From: Narthecium ossifragum
Taxonomy: Eukaryota; Streptophyta; Magnoliopsida; Dioscoreales; Nartheciaceae
Assembly: GCA_963920575.1 (NCBI GenBank)
Contig: OY986964.1
Span: 34,951,825 to 35,015,824 of the forward strand
Direction: 5' to 3'
Length of the DNA: 64,000 nucleotides
Every line of letters begins with the position of its first letter. Within the stretch, counting starts at the first letter, position 1. The notes beneath the pieces were generated by a model that worked only from the letters and a program-made list of their open reading frames with translations, made no database searches and was not told the origin of the DNA. This document shows positions 10,918 to 20,555 of this stretch, in pieces. The position numbers and the translations under genes were made by a program.

Positions 10918-11103
10918 TCGAGGGAAGCCGGGGCGGCGGTAGCGAGGGTCGGGTCTCGAGTGGATACGGGAGGGGAGGGGAGGAGAGGAGGGGGTGGGGG
11001 GGTTTAAACCCCCGAAATAGTTCCTGGCCGTCCGATCCCATCGGATGGCCAAGATCCCAGTTTTCCCTCTAAGATGAGAAAACTTATTTTCCCCCTAAAA
11101 TTC

Positions 11104-11105
<2 letters not shown>

Positions 11106-11154
<49 letters not shown>
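11106..11154. repeat. (TA)n microsatellite
   Basis: An uninterrupted TA dinucleotide run lies just outside the right end of the TIR element. Confidence 0.95.
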
Positions 11155-11157
<3 letters not shown>

Positions 11158-11162
11158 TACTC

Positions 11163-11535
11163 GACACTACTCATGCATGGCTCTGATACCAAAGTAACGG
11201 AAGGGGTATTTTTCAGAAGATCTTATCTCAAGGAGACTGGCGCTCGATGCTGCCGATCCTTTTGAAGGGATCGGAAGGTAGAACTGAACTATGAAAGTTC
11301 CAGCCTTCGGATAAGCGTTCCAAAAATTACCCAACCAAAGTAATAAGAAGAAGAAGATACTTACAAAGGCTTAGCTATATTCCACTGGTTCTTGATTACA
11401 AGGGGAAGAGAGGTTACAAGAGGAGAGTGGGTGAAAACCAGCGTACTGAACTCAGACGAGTTCTTCCTCTTATATAGAGGTACAAGCCTTCAAGGCTAAG
11501 TAAAGCTACATTATTGAGAGAATATTTCTCTTTCA

Positions 11536-11537
<2 letters not shown>
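11163..11537 (-). mobile_element. LTR and primer-binding-site remnant of another copia element
   Basis: A perfect minus-strand initiator-Met primer binding site (11180-11191) borders LTR-like sequence to its right. On the minus strand that sequence holds a TATA-like stretch (CTCTATATAAGAGG near 11470) followed by a stretch resembling an LTR leader. Internal coding sequence is missing. The right side runs into an AT microsatellite and the left into a TA microsatellite, so both borders are lost. Confidence 0.55.
11180..11191 (-). other. Perfect tRNA-iMet primer binding site
   Basis: The minus strand reads TGGTATCAGAGC, the canonical copia primer binding site. It is the only clear retroelement landmark between 11.1 and 11.6 kb. 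Confidence 0.75.

Positions 11538-11605
<68 letters not shown>
11538..11605. repeat. (AT)n microsatellite
   Basis: A long uninterrupted AT dinucleotide run of about 68 bp. Confidence 0.95.
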
Positions 11606-11606
<1 letters not shown>

Positions 11607-12307
11607 TGTCTATGGTGTCATTCGCTACGTACTATGTAAATTTGCGTGCATACATATTATATACAAACATACGATGTCGTGGTATTCCCATAGAGGTGAA
11701 TGAGAGGGCGGATTGGCTTCCGCGTCAGGCACGGATTGTTGCGAATTCTATGTCTGATAATAATCATGATCTTAGGTGTGTTGCCCTAGTTAGTCATAGA
11801 GAGCAAAGTTGGAGGAGAATGCATGACTTATTGACCAATCAAGAGCAACATGTTCGTCACTCAGTTGAACTTGAATATACTCAAATTTCTTCATGAATCG
11901 CTCTTTGTTCAGGTTTAGGTGCTCTAGGTCTAAATGATATTATGCATGCTAGCTTGTGATGCAACTTTGAGTGCATCTCACTTAGTTAAGTTTAGATAGA
12001 TGTTGTGGGTCTAAATAACGCTTTGTGATGCAACTTTGCATGGTGATTTGAGTACTCAAGTAATCAACGCAGACCGTGTACGTTCACTTACTAATTAAGT
12101 TTTTTTTTTTTTAATAGTTAAGCACGGCTTGGGCGGGGGGGGGGGGGGGGAGTACCGGCTGGGGGTGAGAGAAACGAACCATCGAACTCGGGTCCTTCAC
12201 AGGACACCCAAGCTGTCATATCAGACAAGCTAAGGGAGGTTGGTTCTTACTAATTAAGTGGATTACCCATTTGTTTTGATAATATTTATCTCGTATATCT
12301 TATAAAT
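11606..12307. other. Degenerate sequence, possible LINE tail
   Basis: A 94-codon plus-strand frame (11612-11896) contains NERADWLPRQARIVANS, which loosely resembles the end of LINE RNase H domains. I cannot confirm it. A poly-T run near 12102 and a run of about 17 G residues near 12136 follow. No intact gene is seen. Confidence 0.3.
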
Positions 12308-13724
12308 AGTGGCGGAACCAGGATGAGACTTAAGAGGGGGCGAAATCTTGACCAAATTTTTTTTCTTTTAAATAATGCAAAAGGTACTTTAAAATTACAA
12401 TGTCGAACATTAAGGAATAAAAATAATACAAATATTAAAATATATGTACCGTACGTACTAGTACTATGTGTTGTGATTGAGAGGTAGAAGTTGGATCCTA
12501 CGCTTTTATCTTTTTTTAAAACGTTGCAAAATGACTTCGTTCTCAATAGTTTCAAAAATTTCGCGCTCGATATATACTACCATGCAATCATTGATCCAAT
12601 CATCTCCCATCTTATTACGCAAAATCAGACTTGATAATTTTCATCGAAAAGAAGACTTTCTCAATAGTCGCAGTCACGACTGATAAGACCAATACCAACC
12701 CAATAAAAAAATAAATCAATGGAAATAGAATATTTTTTCTAATCTCAACCATCTTCACAGTAAGACTTCAAATATCTTGAAGTCCAGAAAAATCATCATT
12801 TCTACTAACATCTCTAATGTAGATGTTAAGTTGATCTCTAAGGATCATATGATCAGCTGCTTTGAAAAAAACTTAAAGGAGGGAGAGAGATCAGAAGGGG
12901 GCCAAAATGCTACTTCAACATTGCCCAAGATCGATCAATAACAAATCAATCAAAACAGTAGGCAAATAGGACCGGCGACGACGACCGCGCTCCCCCTGAC
13001 GGTGAACGCACCGCTTGATTCATCAATATTGACACCAGCTAACTTAGGTGAAGCGATAGGGCTGATGAACTTCGCCATCACATCGGCGACGTTCCCCTGT
13101 GAGCTGCTCAACAGGGAGGGCGCCTCATTCATGATCGTCTCGCTTAACGCCTTCCACGATGGCATTGACCTTGTCAGGGTTGATGTCGGGCAGAATGTCG
13201 CCGATGCCCTTGTTCATGTCGTCGGGCAGCTGAATGTTTGGGATCTTGATTGCGATGCCACCAGAGGGAGAGCTGGCGACCGCCGCCATGGGGGGCAAGG
13301 ACGACGTCGTGATGGATATGTTTAACAGCGTTCACCTTGTCAGCGTTGATGCCGGATAGAATGTTGCTGGTGACCTTGTTCACATCCGAAAACTCGATGC
13401 CGGAGGGGGCTCCAACGACCGCCGCCGTTGGGGGGACGAAGCTCTTGATTTCAGAGGCAATGGCGGGGGTGAGGCTAGCCGTGAGGTCCGGTTCGGGCGA
13501 TTGGCCTGGCGCGGGGGAGTTGATTAAGAAGTCGAAGAAACCCGCCAGCATGGAGCCGTCATCACCGGCCGAGCTCGAGGCAGTGATCACAAGGAAGATG
13601 GCGACGATGGAAGCGAGCCGGAGGGCCATTGCGACGGAGAAGATGGATGGATGTTGGATGGTAAATGACTCCACTTGGGCCCCGGGGGGTTCTGGCGTTG
13701 CCGGGGGACCCTCGTTCCGCCACT
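12308..13724. mobile_element. Possible non-autonomous DNA element with AGTGGCGGAAC ends
   Basis: The left end reads AGTGGCGGAACCAGGATGAG. The right end, reverse-complemented, reads AGTGGCGGAACGAGGGTCC. Such AGTGGCGGA(G/A)CC ends are frequent in plant genomes. No convincing target duplication flanks them. If real, the decayed secreted-protein gene on the minus strand is cargo of this element. Confidence 0.35.
12950..13629 (-). pseudogene. Decayed gene for a small secreted protein of unknown family, copy 1
   Basis: The likely start is the ATG at 13629, which gives the signal peptide MALRLASIVAIFLVITASSS. An in-frame ATG upstream at 13674 is also possible. The mature part is Pro/Ser-rich and then contains VNKVTSNILSGINADKVNAV. 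The frame is lost near 13310. A second frame continues with MNKGIGDILPDINPDKVNAI, an internal repeat of the preceding motif. A third frame (12950-13165) adds LLSSSQGNVADVMAKFISPI. Two frameshifts are therefore needed for one protein of roughly 220 residues, so it is called a pseudogene. Alternatively the breaks are sequencing errors or short introns. I do not recognise the family. Copy 2 at 13929-14578 has identical breaks. Confidence 0.55.
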
Positions 13725-14934
13725 TCTAATAGACATGTAATATGGCTTAATTATTTCTTTCTCCTAATATCTATTATATAAAAAAAACATTTTATGAGTT
13801 ATCATCCGAGTCATAAATCTATACATACGTGGCATGCATATGACATAAGATTATAAGAGAATAGAGAGAGAAAGAGGATAATGGGGTGATATAAAACCAG
13901 CCCTCACACAAATGCCGTGCGTGGAATATCAGCATAAGAATAGCCATTTCTTATATGTTTCACACTTCTGGTGCTGATAACAACCAGCTAACTTAGGTGA
14001 AGCGATAGGGCTGATGAACTTCGCCATCACATCGGCGACGTTCCCCTGTGAGCTGCTCAACAGGGAGGGCGCCTCATTCATGATCGTCTCGCTTAACGCC
14101 TTCCACGATGGCATTGACCTTGTCAGGGTTGATGTCGGGCAGAATGTCGCCGATGCCCTTGTTCATGTCGTCGGGCAGCTGAATGTTTGGGATCTTGATT
14201 GCGATGCCACCAGAGGGAGAGCTGGCGACCGCCGCCATGGGGGGCAAGGACGACGTCGTGATGGATATGTTTAACAGCGTTCACCTTGTCAGCGTTGATG
14301 CCGGATAGAATGTTGCTGGTGACCTTGTTCACATCCGAAAACTCGATGCCGGAGGGGGCTCCAACGACCGCCGCCGTTGGGGGGACGAAGCTCTTGATTT
14401 CAGAGGCAATGGCGGGGGTGAGGCTAGCCGTGAGGTCCGGTTCGGGCGATTGGCCTGGCGCGGGGGAGTTGATTAAGAAGTCGAAGAAACCCGCCAGCAT
14501 GGAGCCGTCATCACCGGCCGAGCTCGAGGCAGTGATCACAAGGAAGATGGCGACGATGGAAGCGAGCCGGAGGGCCATTGCGACGGAGAAGATGGATGGA
14601 TGTTGGATGGTAAATGACTCCACTTGGGCCCCGGGGGGTTCTGGCGTTGCCGGGGGACCCTCGTTCCGCCACTTCTAATAGACATGTAATATGGCTTAAT
14701 TATTTCTTTCTCCTAATATCTATTATATAAAAAAAACATTTTATGAGTTATCATCCGAGTCATAAATCTATACATACGTGGCATGCATATGACATAAGAT
14801 TATAAGAGAATAGAGAGAGAAAGAGGATAATGGGGTGATATAAAACCAGCCCTCACACAAATGCCGTGCGTGGAATATCAGCATAAGAATAGCCATTTCT
14901 TATATGTTTCACACTTCTGGTGCTGATAACAACC
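13037..14934. repeat. Perfect 949-bp tandem duplication
   Basis: 13037-13985 and 13986-14934 appear identical at a constant 949-bp offset, in coding and non-coding parts alike. Copy 1 is preceded by GACACC and copy 2 by AACAACC, so the junction shares only ACC. That short homology suggests end joining or template switching. Lack of divergence means the event is very recent or is an assembly artefact. Confidence 0.9.
13929..14578 (-). pseudogene. Decayed secreted-protein gene, copy 2 (C-terminus cut by duplication)
   Basis: This is the same signal peptide, Pro-rich segment and frameshifts as copy 1, 949 bp further on. The final frame differs after SPIASPKLAG: the duplication junction replaces the copy 1 tail with unrelated residues ending at 13929. 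Identical breaks in both copies show that the gene was already dead when duplicated. Confidence 0.55.
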
Positions 14935-14980
14935 TATCTAATCTCTCTTTAAACAAGCCATCTTTCTCTCATCTTTCATG

Positions 14981-14987
14981 TATAAAT
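14981..14987 (+). promoter_or_regulatory. TATA box of the acyltransferase gene
   Basis: TATAAAT lies about 75 bp upstream of the ATG at 15062. It is conserved in the broken paralog at 8532-8538, which supports a real promoter element. Confidence 0.6.
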
Positions 14988-15061
14988 CCACACCCCTATG
15001 CGTAAATCGTAATTGCGTACGTGACTCCTAAAAACAAACAAACAATAGCCCACCCACTAAG

Positions 15062-15493
15062 ATGTCTCGCGTTCGAATCCTTAACGTGTCCCGCATCCCT
15101 CTCTCTAAGCCCCTAACTACCCTTCCACTGCGGGACACCGTACCACTATCGTTCTTGGATACCCTCTGGATCAGCTTACCGCCCATCCAGCAGCTCTTCT
15201 TCTTCTATCCGACCCCCTCCGTTGAGTTCTCGTCTATCGTGGAATCTCTCCAGTCCTCCCTCTCCACCAGCCTCCCCTTCTTCCACTTGCTCGCCGGTAA
15301 GCTCATCCTCCTCCCCTCCACCGGCACTCTCGCCGTCGACTGCTCTAACGGAGATGTCGCTTTCACGGAGGCTGAATGCGACGCTGGCCCCGGCGACGTC
15401 GCCAATGGAGCCCATGTGGTGGAGTTAGTCGAGCTGGTGCCCAAACTTGATGCCATGGTTTTGCCAGTTACTCTATTTGCAGTACAGGTGACA

Positions 15494-15551
<58 letters not shown>

Positions 15552-16401
15552 AAATTTTCAGGATAAAATTAGTTTTGTAAGTCTTATATCTCAAACTCGG
15601 ATCTGGCCGCCGACGACTTCGCCCCGGCCTCCCTCGCCCAGTCCACGATCCAGGCTTTTAATCCCCCCCAATCCAATCATTCGAGATCCCCATTGAGCCC
15701 TCGAGTCTTCTTGTCGCTGGAGCAGCAGAGCAGGTAGCTGGTTGGATTTTGGTTCTCATTTGACACCATAGGTCACTCAACTTTGGCTAAGAAAGAAAGC
15801 CAAAGGAATCCCAGTGAATGAGAATGATTATTTGGTCACAAAGGTAGACAAGGAGTAGAGAGGAGAAAGCTGGGAATGAGCTCACTGGGGTCTTGGATGA
15901 TCTGATGCTCTGCATGATCTCTTTAAGCTGGTCGTCTCCAGCGGCGCTCTTGAGGTTGCCATGGAGGTTGGAGGGAGGTTGCCAGCGGCGCTCTTGAGGT
16001 TGCATGGGAGCTGGGGACGAGGCGGCGGTGGCGAGCTGGGGACGAGGGAGGACGGGACAAGGCAAGAGGTTACTGGGAACTGAACGGCGACCTCCGCTAT
16101 GGATCTCTCTCGGCGATGGCGAAGCAAGAGGGAGAGGGAGGCAAGATTGCGAAGAAGGGAAGGACGGGGCGAGGGAGGACGGCGCGCGGCGGCGAGCTGG
16201 CGGCGATGTCTAGGGCACGACGGTGGAGCTTGCGACGGGGCTGGAGGGTTTTGAGAGGGATAGAGGGTGGATCGCGATGAAGGGGAAGAGGAGGGGGGTT
16301 TTAAGCAGCGAAACGTGATTTAAGCCGTCCGATCAAATCGGACGGCTAGGATCCCAGTTTGAGGCATAAGACTTACAAAACCAGTTTGATCCTGAAAATT
16401 C

Positions 16402-16440
<39 letters not shown>

Positions 16441-17664
16441 TCGAGATTGCCACTTGCCAGTGTTTAATTCACAATTCATGGCTGTTAATTAGGTAACTAA
16501 GTTTAAGGACGGCGGCGTCGCAGTCGGGTTTGCGGCTCACCATACGGTGGCGGACGGCAAGGGGTTATGGCGTTTCGTTGAGGTTTGGGCAGAGACGTGC
16601 CGGAATGGCCATCTCCGAGCCTGTGGGATGGTGCCTAAGTCATCGGTTGACCGGGCGGGGATTGAACACCCGGCAGGTGACGAGATCGCGGCGGAGTATT
16701 TGAAGCAGTTGGCTCCCGTGCTTCCGCGCGTAAGGAAATATGTATTCCAATTAATTATTAGCTATTAATTAGGTCGAAAGAACACTACTTAATTATATCC
16801 TACGTACTATAAAATGTAATTATAAAATTATTTCTTTTTTTTCCGATGTTTATATTAATTTCATCAGATTGGGACTCCAAATCTTGCTCTTGAGGGCCGT
16901 TTTCAGTTAGCACGAAGAACATTCATGGTGGATCCATCAAGCATTCAGTCACTGAAAGAACAAGCATTATTGCTTCAAAGCAGCTCTTTATTACAACCAC
17001 CTTCTACTTTTGTTGTCTTATCAGCTTATTGTTGGATCAATATCCTACGGGCAAAGGACGTTAATGGAGATGAAGAAACCACACTTTGTTTCTTGGTGGA
17101 CTGCAGGCAATTAGACTAATAGATTGCATCAAAATTAATTTCATAAAGGGCATATATATGCAAGTTTAATTATGATATTGAATCACCAATTAACACAAGA
17201 TATATACTACATGATGCAGGTTGCATCTGAATCCTCCAGTGGAAGAAGATTATTTTGGCAACTGCGTCGCAGGATGTCGAGCAACGGCCAAAGCTGGTGA
17301 GCTATTGAGGGTAGGCGGCTTGGGTCTAGCTTGCTTGCTAATAAGGGCCTCCATTGACGAAAGGCTAGGAGATCCTCTGGGAGGGTGTGAGGGTTGGCCT
17401 AAGGAGATGATGATGCGGTCAGTACTAGCGAACATGGTGAACATAGTTGCTTCGCCGAGGTTTGAGATTTACGATATAGCCAATTTCGGGTGGGGGAGGC
17501 CGGAGAGGGCGGAGCTGGTCTCCATGAACCGTGACGGAGAGGTGGTCTTATTTGGTGCCGGAGGTGGACGCGTTCAAGTGTCCTTAGCTCTCTCTCCTCT
17601 CCATATGCATGTTTTTGTTCTTCTTTTTCTTAGTCTCAATGGGTGTTTAATGCTAGCAGATTAA
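15062..17664 (+). CDS. BAHD acyltransferase (anthocyanin/phenolic-glucoside malonyltransferase clade)
   Basis: Four exons join in frame: 15062-15487, 16493-16729, 16868-17106 and 17220-17664. They give 448 residues, normal for BAHD enzymes. These cytosolic enzymes transfer acyl groups from acyl-CoA to alcohols or sugars. Evidence: an N-terminal PLSFLDTLWISLPPIQQLFF stretch and LPFFHLLAGKL; the catalytic HxxxD as HHTVADG (His159, Asp163); YFGNC at about 312-316; and the DFGWG structural motif present as NFGWG (389-393), its Asp replaced by Asn. YFGNC plus the N-terminal wording point to the malonyltransferase-like clade; the exact acceptor cannot be told. Intron 1 (1005 bp) hosts a TIR element flanked by TA repeats. 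Intron 3 begins with GC instead of GT (CAG|GCAATT). Three introns are more than most family members have. A truncated paralog lies at 8.5-9.9 kb. Confidence 0.82.
15498..15549. repeat. (TA)n microsatellite, target of the intronic TIR element
   Basis: A TA run of about 52 bp continues as another TA run (16404-16436) on the other side of the TIR element. The element appears to have landed inside one microsatellite. Confidence 0.93.
15550..16403. mobile_element. Gene-carrying TIR element inside acyltransferase intron 1
   Basis: The inverted ends are about 38 bp. The left starts GGAAATTTTCAGGATAAAAT and the right, reverse-complemented, starts GGGAATTTTCAGGATCAAAC. Both continue into GTTTTGTAAGTCTTAT. 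A subterminal palindrome GCCGTCCGATC..ATCGGACGGC lies near 16325, like that in the 10.2-kb element. The interior is GC-rich and on the minus strand reads LKSAAGDDQLKEIMQSIRSS followed by a GT donor-like site (near 15885), as if an exon-intron border had been captured from a gene I cannot name. The flanks are TA repeats, so any target duplication is hidden. Confidence 0.78.
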
Positions 17665-17910
17665 TATTTATGATATATGATAGATAACTTTTTATTTTAG
17701 AGGATTTGGCGTCAGCTATCAAATTATAATTTGATACGACCTTAAACTCCAAGCCTTATTTTCTTAAGGGGGCGTTTTATCTGCACCACAAGAAAGACTA
17801 GTCACACAACATATTTTTATACCAATAATACCCTAAGTTGAAAAGTCTCAAATGCCCCTCTTTTAATTTTAAATAACGTTTTCAAGGTCCCGATTCGGAG
17901 ACCATTAAAA

Positions 17911-18826
17911 CGGTATTAAGATACCGATTCGGAGGGAGGTACCGGTTCGGAGGCCATTAGAACGGTATCAAGGTACCGATTCGGAGGGCATTAGAACGGT
18001 ATCAAGGTACCGTTTCAATGGACGTCGGAACGGTATAACGGTATAGCTCTTCAGCCGGCTCCTCCTCCTCCTCTGGAAGATCCACAGCCCATCCCCCTAG
18101 CCCCTCTGACCATCTCTCCATCTCTCTATATCCGATCATTCCCATCAGCAGAAATCCCAGCTGGTCGAGGATGGAGGCGATGGAGGAGCTTGATCTGTTC
18201 CTCTCCTCCGCGCTTGGCATTGTCGGAGCTGGTCGAGGATGGAGGCAGACGATGGAGGAGCTTGATATGTTCCTCTCCTCCGCGCTTGGCGTTGTCGGAG
18301 CTCGTCGAGGATGGAGGCGATGGAGGAGCTGACCCAGCTGTCGGAGTTGATGAAGCAGGCGGCTGCGCTTCTTGCGGATGAGGACACAGACGATCCATCC
18401 TCCAAGAGGAATCCCACCTTCTCCACTCTAACTTCTCCATCCCCATCATCGACCTCTTCTCCCCGCACCACGTCTCTGTAGCCGCCGTCGCCGACAACGG
18501 TACATAAGTACCGAAACATGATAGAAACAATCGGTATCAAAATACCGATGGAAAACAACAGAAGCGGTATTAAACTACCGAATGTAAATCGATCCATGTA
18601 GAATTACAACGTTAACATGGCATTGATGAAAATTAAAAGGAAACGGTATATAAGTACCGAAACATAACCATAAATATCGGTATACAAATACCGATTAGCA
18701 TTAAAAGCAACCGACATTAGACTACCGACATTACAATATCGTCGGTATAAAACTTCCGATGCATATAAAATTGGATCGGAAGTGAACACCCGAACTTAAA
18801 TTAAACCAACCGGGATTAGACTACCG
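17911..18826. repeat. Eleven 16-nt dyads, CGGTA-N6-TACCG
   Basis: The dyads start at 17911, 17963, 17997, 18498, 18532, 18565, 18644, 18678, 18712, 18743 and 18811, each exactly 16 nt. Most fit CGGTAT-N5-TACCG, with the last three carrying one or two changed arm bases. They fall in two clusters around the 68/72-bp repeat. The same dyad length and arms recur at 39607-39767 and 44337-44458. Confidence 0.85.
18159..18370. repeat. 68/72-bp coding-like tandem repeat, about three units
   Basis: Units begin at about 18160, 18228 and 18300 with GCTGGTCGAGGATGGAGGC or a close variant. On the plus strand two units read MEELDLFLSSALGIVGA and MEELDMFLSSALGVVGA. The third is truncated. This is possibly captured gene sequence that expanded. 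No function can be assigned. Confidence 0.7.
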
Positions 18827-19340
18827 TTTCTTAGGAAAAAAGGGTTTTTGACTAACGATCCATAACGGGAGATTTCTCAGGCCATAAATTGGTCGGAGGG
18901 GCGAAGGCCGCCGGTCAGAGGTGCAACGGGAAGGACGCTGACGCTCGCTGATGGCTGGTCGGATGCAAAGTTCGCCAGGCTGCGATTGCCGGTTGCCAAC
19001 CTAGAGCCGTCCGGTGGAGAGAAGCCAGGTAGAGGGTAGTTTGGGTAGGATCGGTATATTTTGTGGTGTGGCTAGTCAACTTCCGGCTATTCTAAAGCGG
19101 GTGTAGTATAAGGGGTAATTTGTGGTGTGGGTAGTCATTTTTGTGGTGTCAATAGAGGCACCCTTTCTTAAGACGTATAGTCCTTTTTTGGTACGCAAAA
19201 GACTTAAATATCCCCGTGTCTGGCGCACGCGTTCTCCTCCTACAAGATCTGCCACACGCGTTCTCCTCCGCCCCATCGACCACCCCGCCATCCTCCGCCT
19301 CCCACCCCGCCATCCTCCGCTTCCACTGCGCCATCCCCTC

Positions 19341-19579
19341 CTCCTTGAGTACGCCGAGGCCGGATCCCTCGACGCCATCCTCCGCTGCCGCCGCTCATTG
19401 CCTCCGTCGCCCGCCAAGTCGTCAAAGGCCTCAGCTACCTCCACATGACCAACCGCATCGCCCACTGCGACCTCAAGCCCGCCAACCTCCTCGCCACCGC
19501 CGTCGGCGAGATCCGCATCTCCGACTTCAGAACCGGCAAGATCGTCCGCCGCCGCTTGAAACGTGCCTGTCCTATGTGA
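19341..19579 (+). pseudogene. Fragment of a MAPK-kinase-like protein kinase
   Basis: One frame reads LLEYAEAGSLDAILR. After a frameshift near 19385 it continues PPLIASVARQVVKGLSYLH, then IAHCDLKPANLL and IRISDFRTGKIVRRR, with a stop at 19577. This matches subdomains V-VII of plant MKK7/9/10-type kinases. The HRD motif is HCD and DFG is DFR, so even the intact part would be inactive. No ATP-binding N-lobe or activation segment is present. It directly abuts the dyad element, so it may be element cargo or a neighbour broken by it. Confidence 0.65.
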
Positions 19580-19639
19580 AAATAAGAGGCGTCTCTGATG
19601 TCCTCAAGTGTTGCTGTGTTGGGTTTCCCTCCTCATGAG

Positions 19640-19760
19640 CACGCGCAGGCGGCGCGCATGGGAGATCGCGGGCGCGTAAGAGAGCGCAGGCGGCGCGCAT
19701 GGGAGATCGCGGGCAGCGGCGCGTAAGAGAGCGCAGGCGGCGCATGAGGATGCGTGGGCG
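19640..19760. repeat. GC-rich tandem repeat of about 40 bp
   Basis: Repeated GAGCGCAGGCGGCGCGCATG and GGGAGATCGCGGGC blocks occur two to three times with small insertions. No reading frame is supported. Confidence 0.7.
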
Positions 19761-19933
19761 GTGCATGCGGGCGGCATGCATAGAGGTGCGCCTGGTGGCA
19801 AGTAGCGTGCATGGGAGAGGGTGCATGTGGGCAGCTACATGCATGGTGCCCACGTGGATGCCTCCATGTTGGTTCAAGGTGCGGTGTTGCCATGTGTTGG
19901 CCTGAGGGGCGTGTGTAGCATGCTAGGCATGTT

Positions 19934-20555
19934 TTTTTTTTTTTTTTATTAGATAAGCCCGTGGGCTGCGGAACCAAAAAAGAGAAAAAAAATATAAACA
20001 CTCAGCTAAGTGGGATGAAAGCATCCCAAAATTGATGAGGCCAAGCCATTTGCTAAGCGATTGAACTCCCGCAGGATGTTGACAAACAAAGCTGCATCCA
20101 ACTCAGAAGCTAATCTCCAGATGGAGGAGAGAACAACGACGAGATCCTGTGGCCAAGCAAGTCTCTCAGACACATATTCAATTGCAATCAGAGAGTCTGA
20201 TTTAAGAATGACTGACCTGAGACCTCTTCGCTTTAACTCCCGCAACCCTCCCTCCATTGCCCATAGTTCCGCCTCAATGACAGACTGAGTACGCGCCTTG
20301 GCAGCCCAGCACCAGGTGTGGGAGACGCCGTCAGGAAAGAACACTGCTGCCAGACCCGCATCGGGACCACGAACTGCAGCATCCGTGCGTAGAACAGCAG
20401 AAGCACCAGCCACTGTGTAAGGAGCTCGAACTGGGCGAAATGAAACTGCAAACTCTTTGACTTGCATAGAAATGAGGCGGGCCAGATCGTCGGCATTAGA
20501 GAACTGATCATTGAAGACGCCTGCATTTCGATCCTTCCATGACCACCACTGTGTA
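19934..20555 (-). mobile_element. 5'-truncated LINE with RNase H domain, perfect 17-bp target duplication
   Basis: A 17-bp direct repeat, AGCATGCTAGGCATGTT, flanks the insert at 19917-19933 and 20556-20572. Next to the left copy is a T run, i.e. the poly(A) tail of a minus-strand LINE. The minus-strand frame (stop at 20006) reads QWWSWKDRNAGVFND, then the RNase H-like region with VLRTDAAVRG, IEAELWAMEGGLRELKRRGL, VILKSDSLIAIEYVS and LREFNRLANGLAS. This is the C-terminal RVT_3/RNase H part of a plant non-LTR retrotransposon. Reverse transcriptase and endonuclease are missing. The apparent ATG of the open frame comes from the target-site duplicate and is not native to the LINE. Confidence 0.92.

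Larger units (their letters stand above)
10201..11093. mobile_element. Gene-carrying TIR element (Pack-MULE-like) with mTERF fragment
   Basis: The ends are long imperfect inverted repeats of about 95 bp. The left begins TTTAGGGGGAAAACAAATTT and the right, reverse-complemented, begins TTTAGGGGGAAAATAAG. Both continue through GGGAAAACTGGGATC and a subterminal palindrome of the form GGCCGTCCGAT..ATCGGACGGCC. The interior is chimeric: an AT-rich left part, an mTERF coding fragment on the minus strand, then a GC-rich tandem repeat. No transposase is present. Gene-fragment cargo between long TIRs is the hallmark of Pack-MULEs. I could not find a clean 9-bp target duplication, so superfamily is inferred. 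Confidence 0.75.
17783..19148. mobile_element. TIR-type element packed with CGGTA/TACCG dyads
   Basis: The left end (GCACCACAAGAAAGACTAGT) matches the reverse complement of the right end (ACACCACAAAAATGACTA..CACACCAC) imperfectly. A second inner copy of the end (GACTAGCCACACCACAAAAT) lies at about 19055-19077. Between the ends are an array of 16-nt dyads (17911-18826) and a 68/72-bp coding-like tandem repeat. No transposase is seen. Element limits are approximate and no target duplication was found. Confidence 0.55.

Noticed and set aside
11612..11896. 94-codon frame as a protein-coding gene
   Set aside because: Only a loose LINE-like phrase is visible, there is no promoter or intron context, and both sides are microsatellite or repeat sequence.
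12120..12245. tRNA- or SINE-like stretch (CGAACCATCGAACTCGGGTCC)
   Set aside because: It recalls a tRNA T-arm, but no acceptor stem, anticodon arm or poly(A)-type SINE tail can be built around it. A G run of about 17 nt adjoins it.
13002..14678. Plus-strand frames over the tandem duplication (for example MSALMPDRMLLVTLFTSENS)
   Set aside because: They are antisense to the signal-peptide frame, show no recognisable motifs, and repeat only because the DNA is duplicated.
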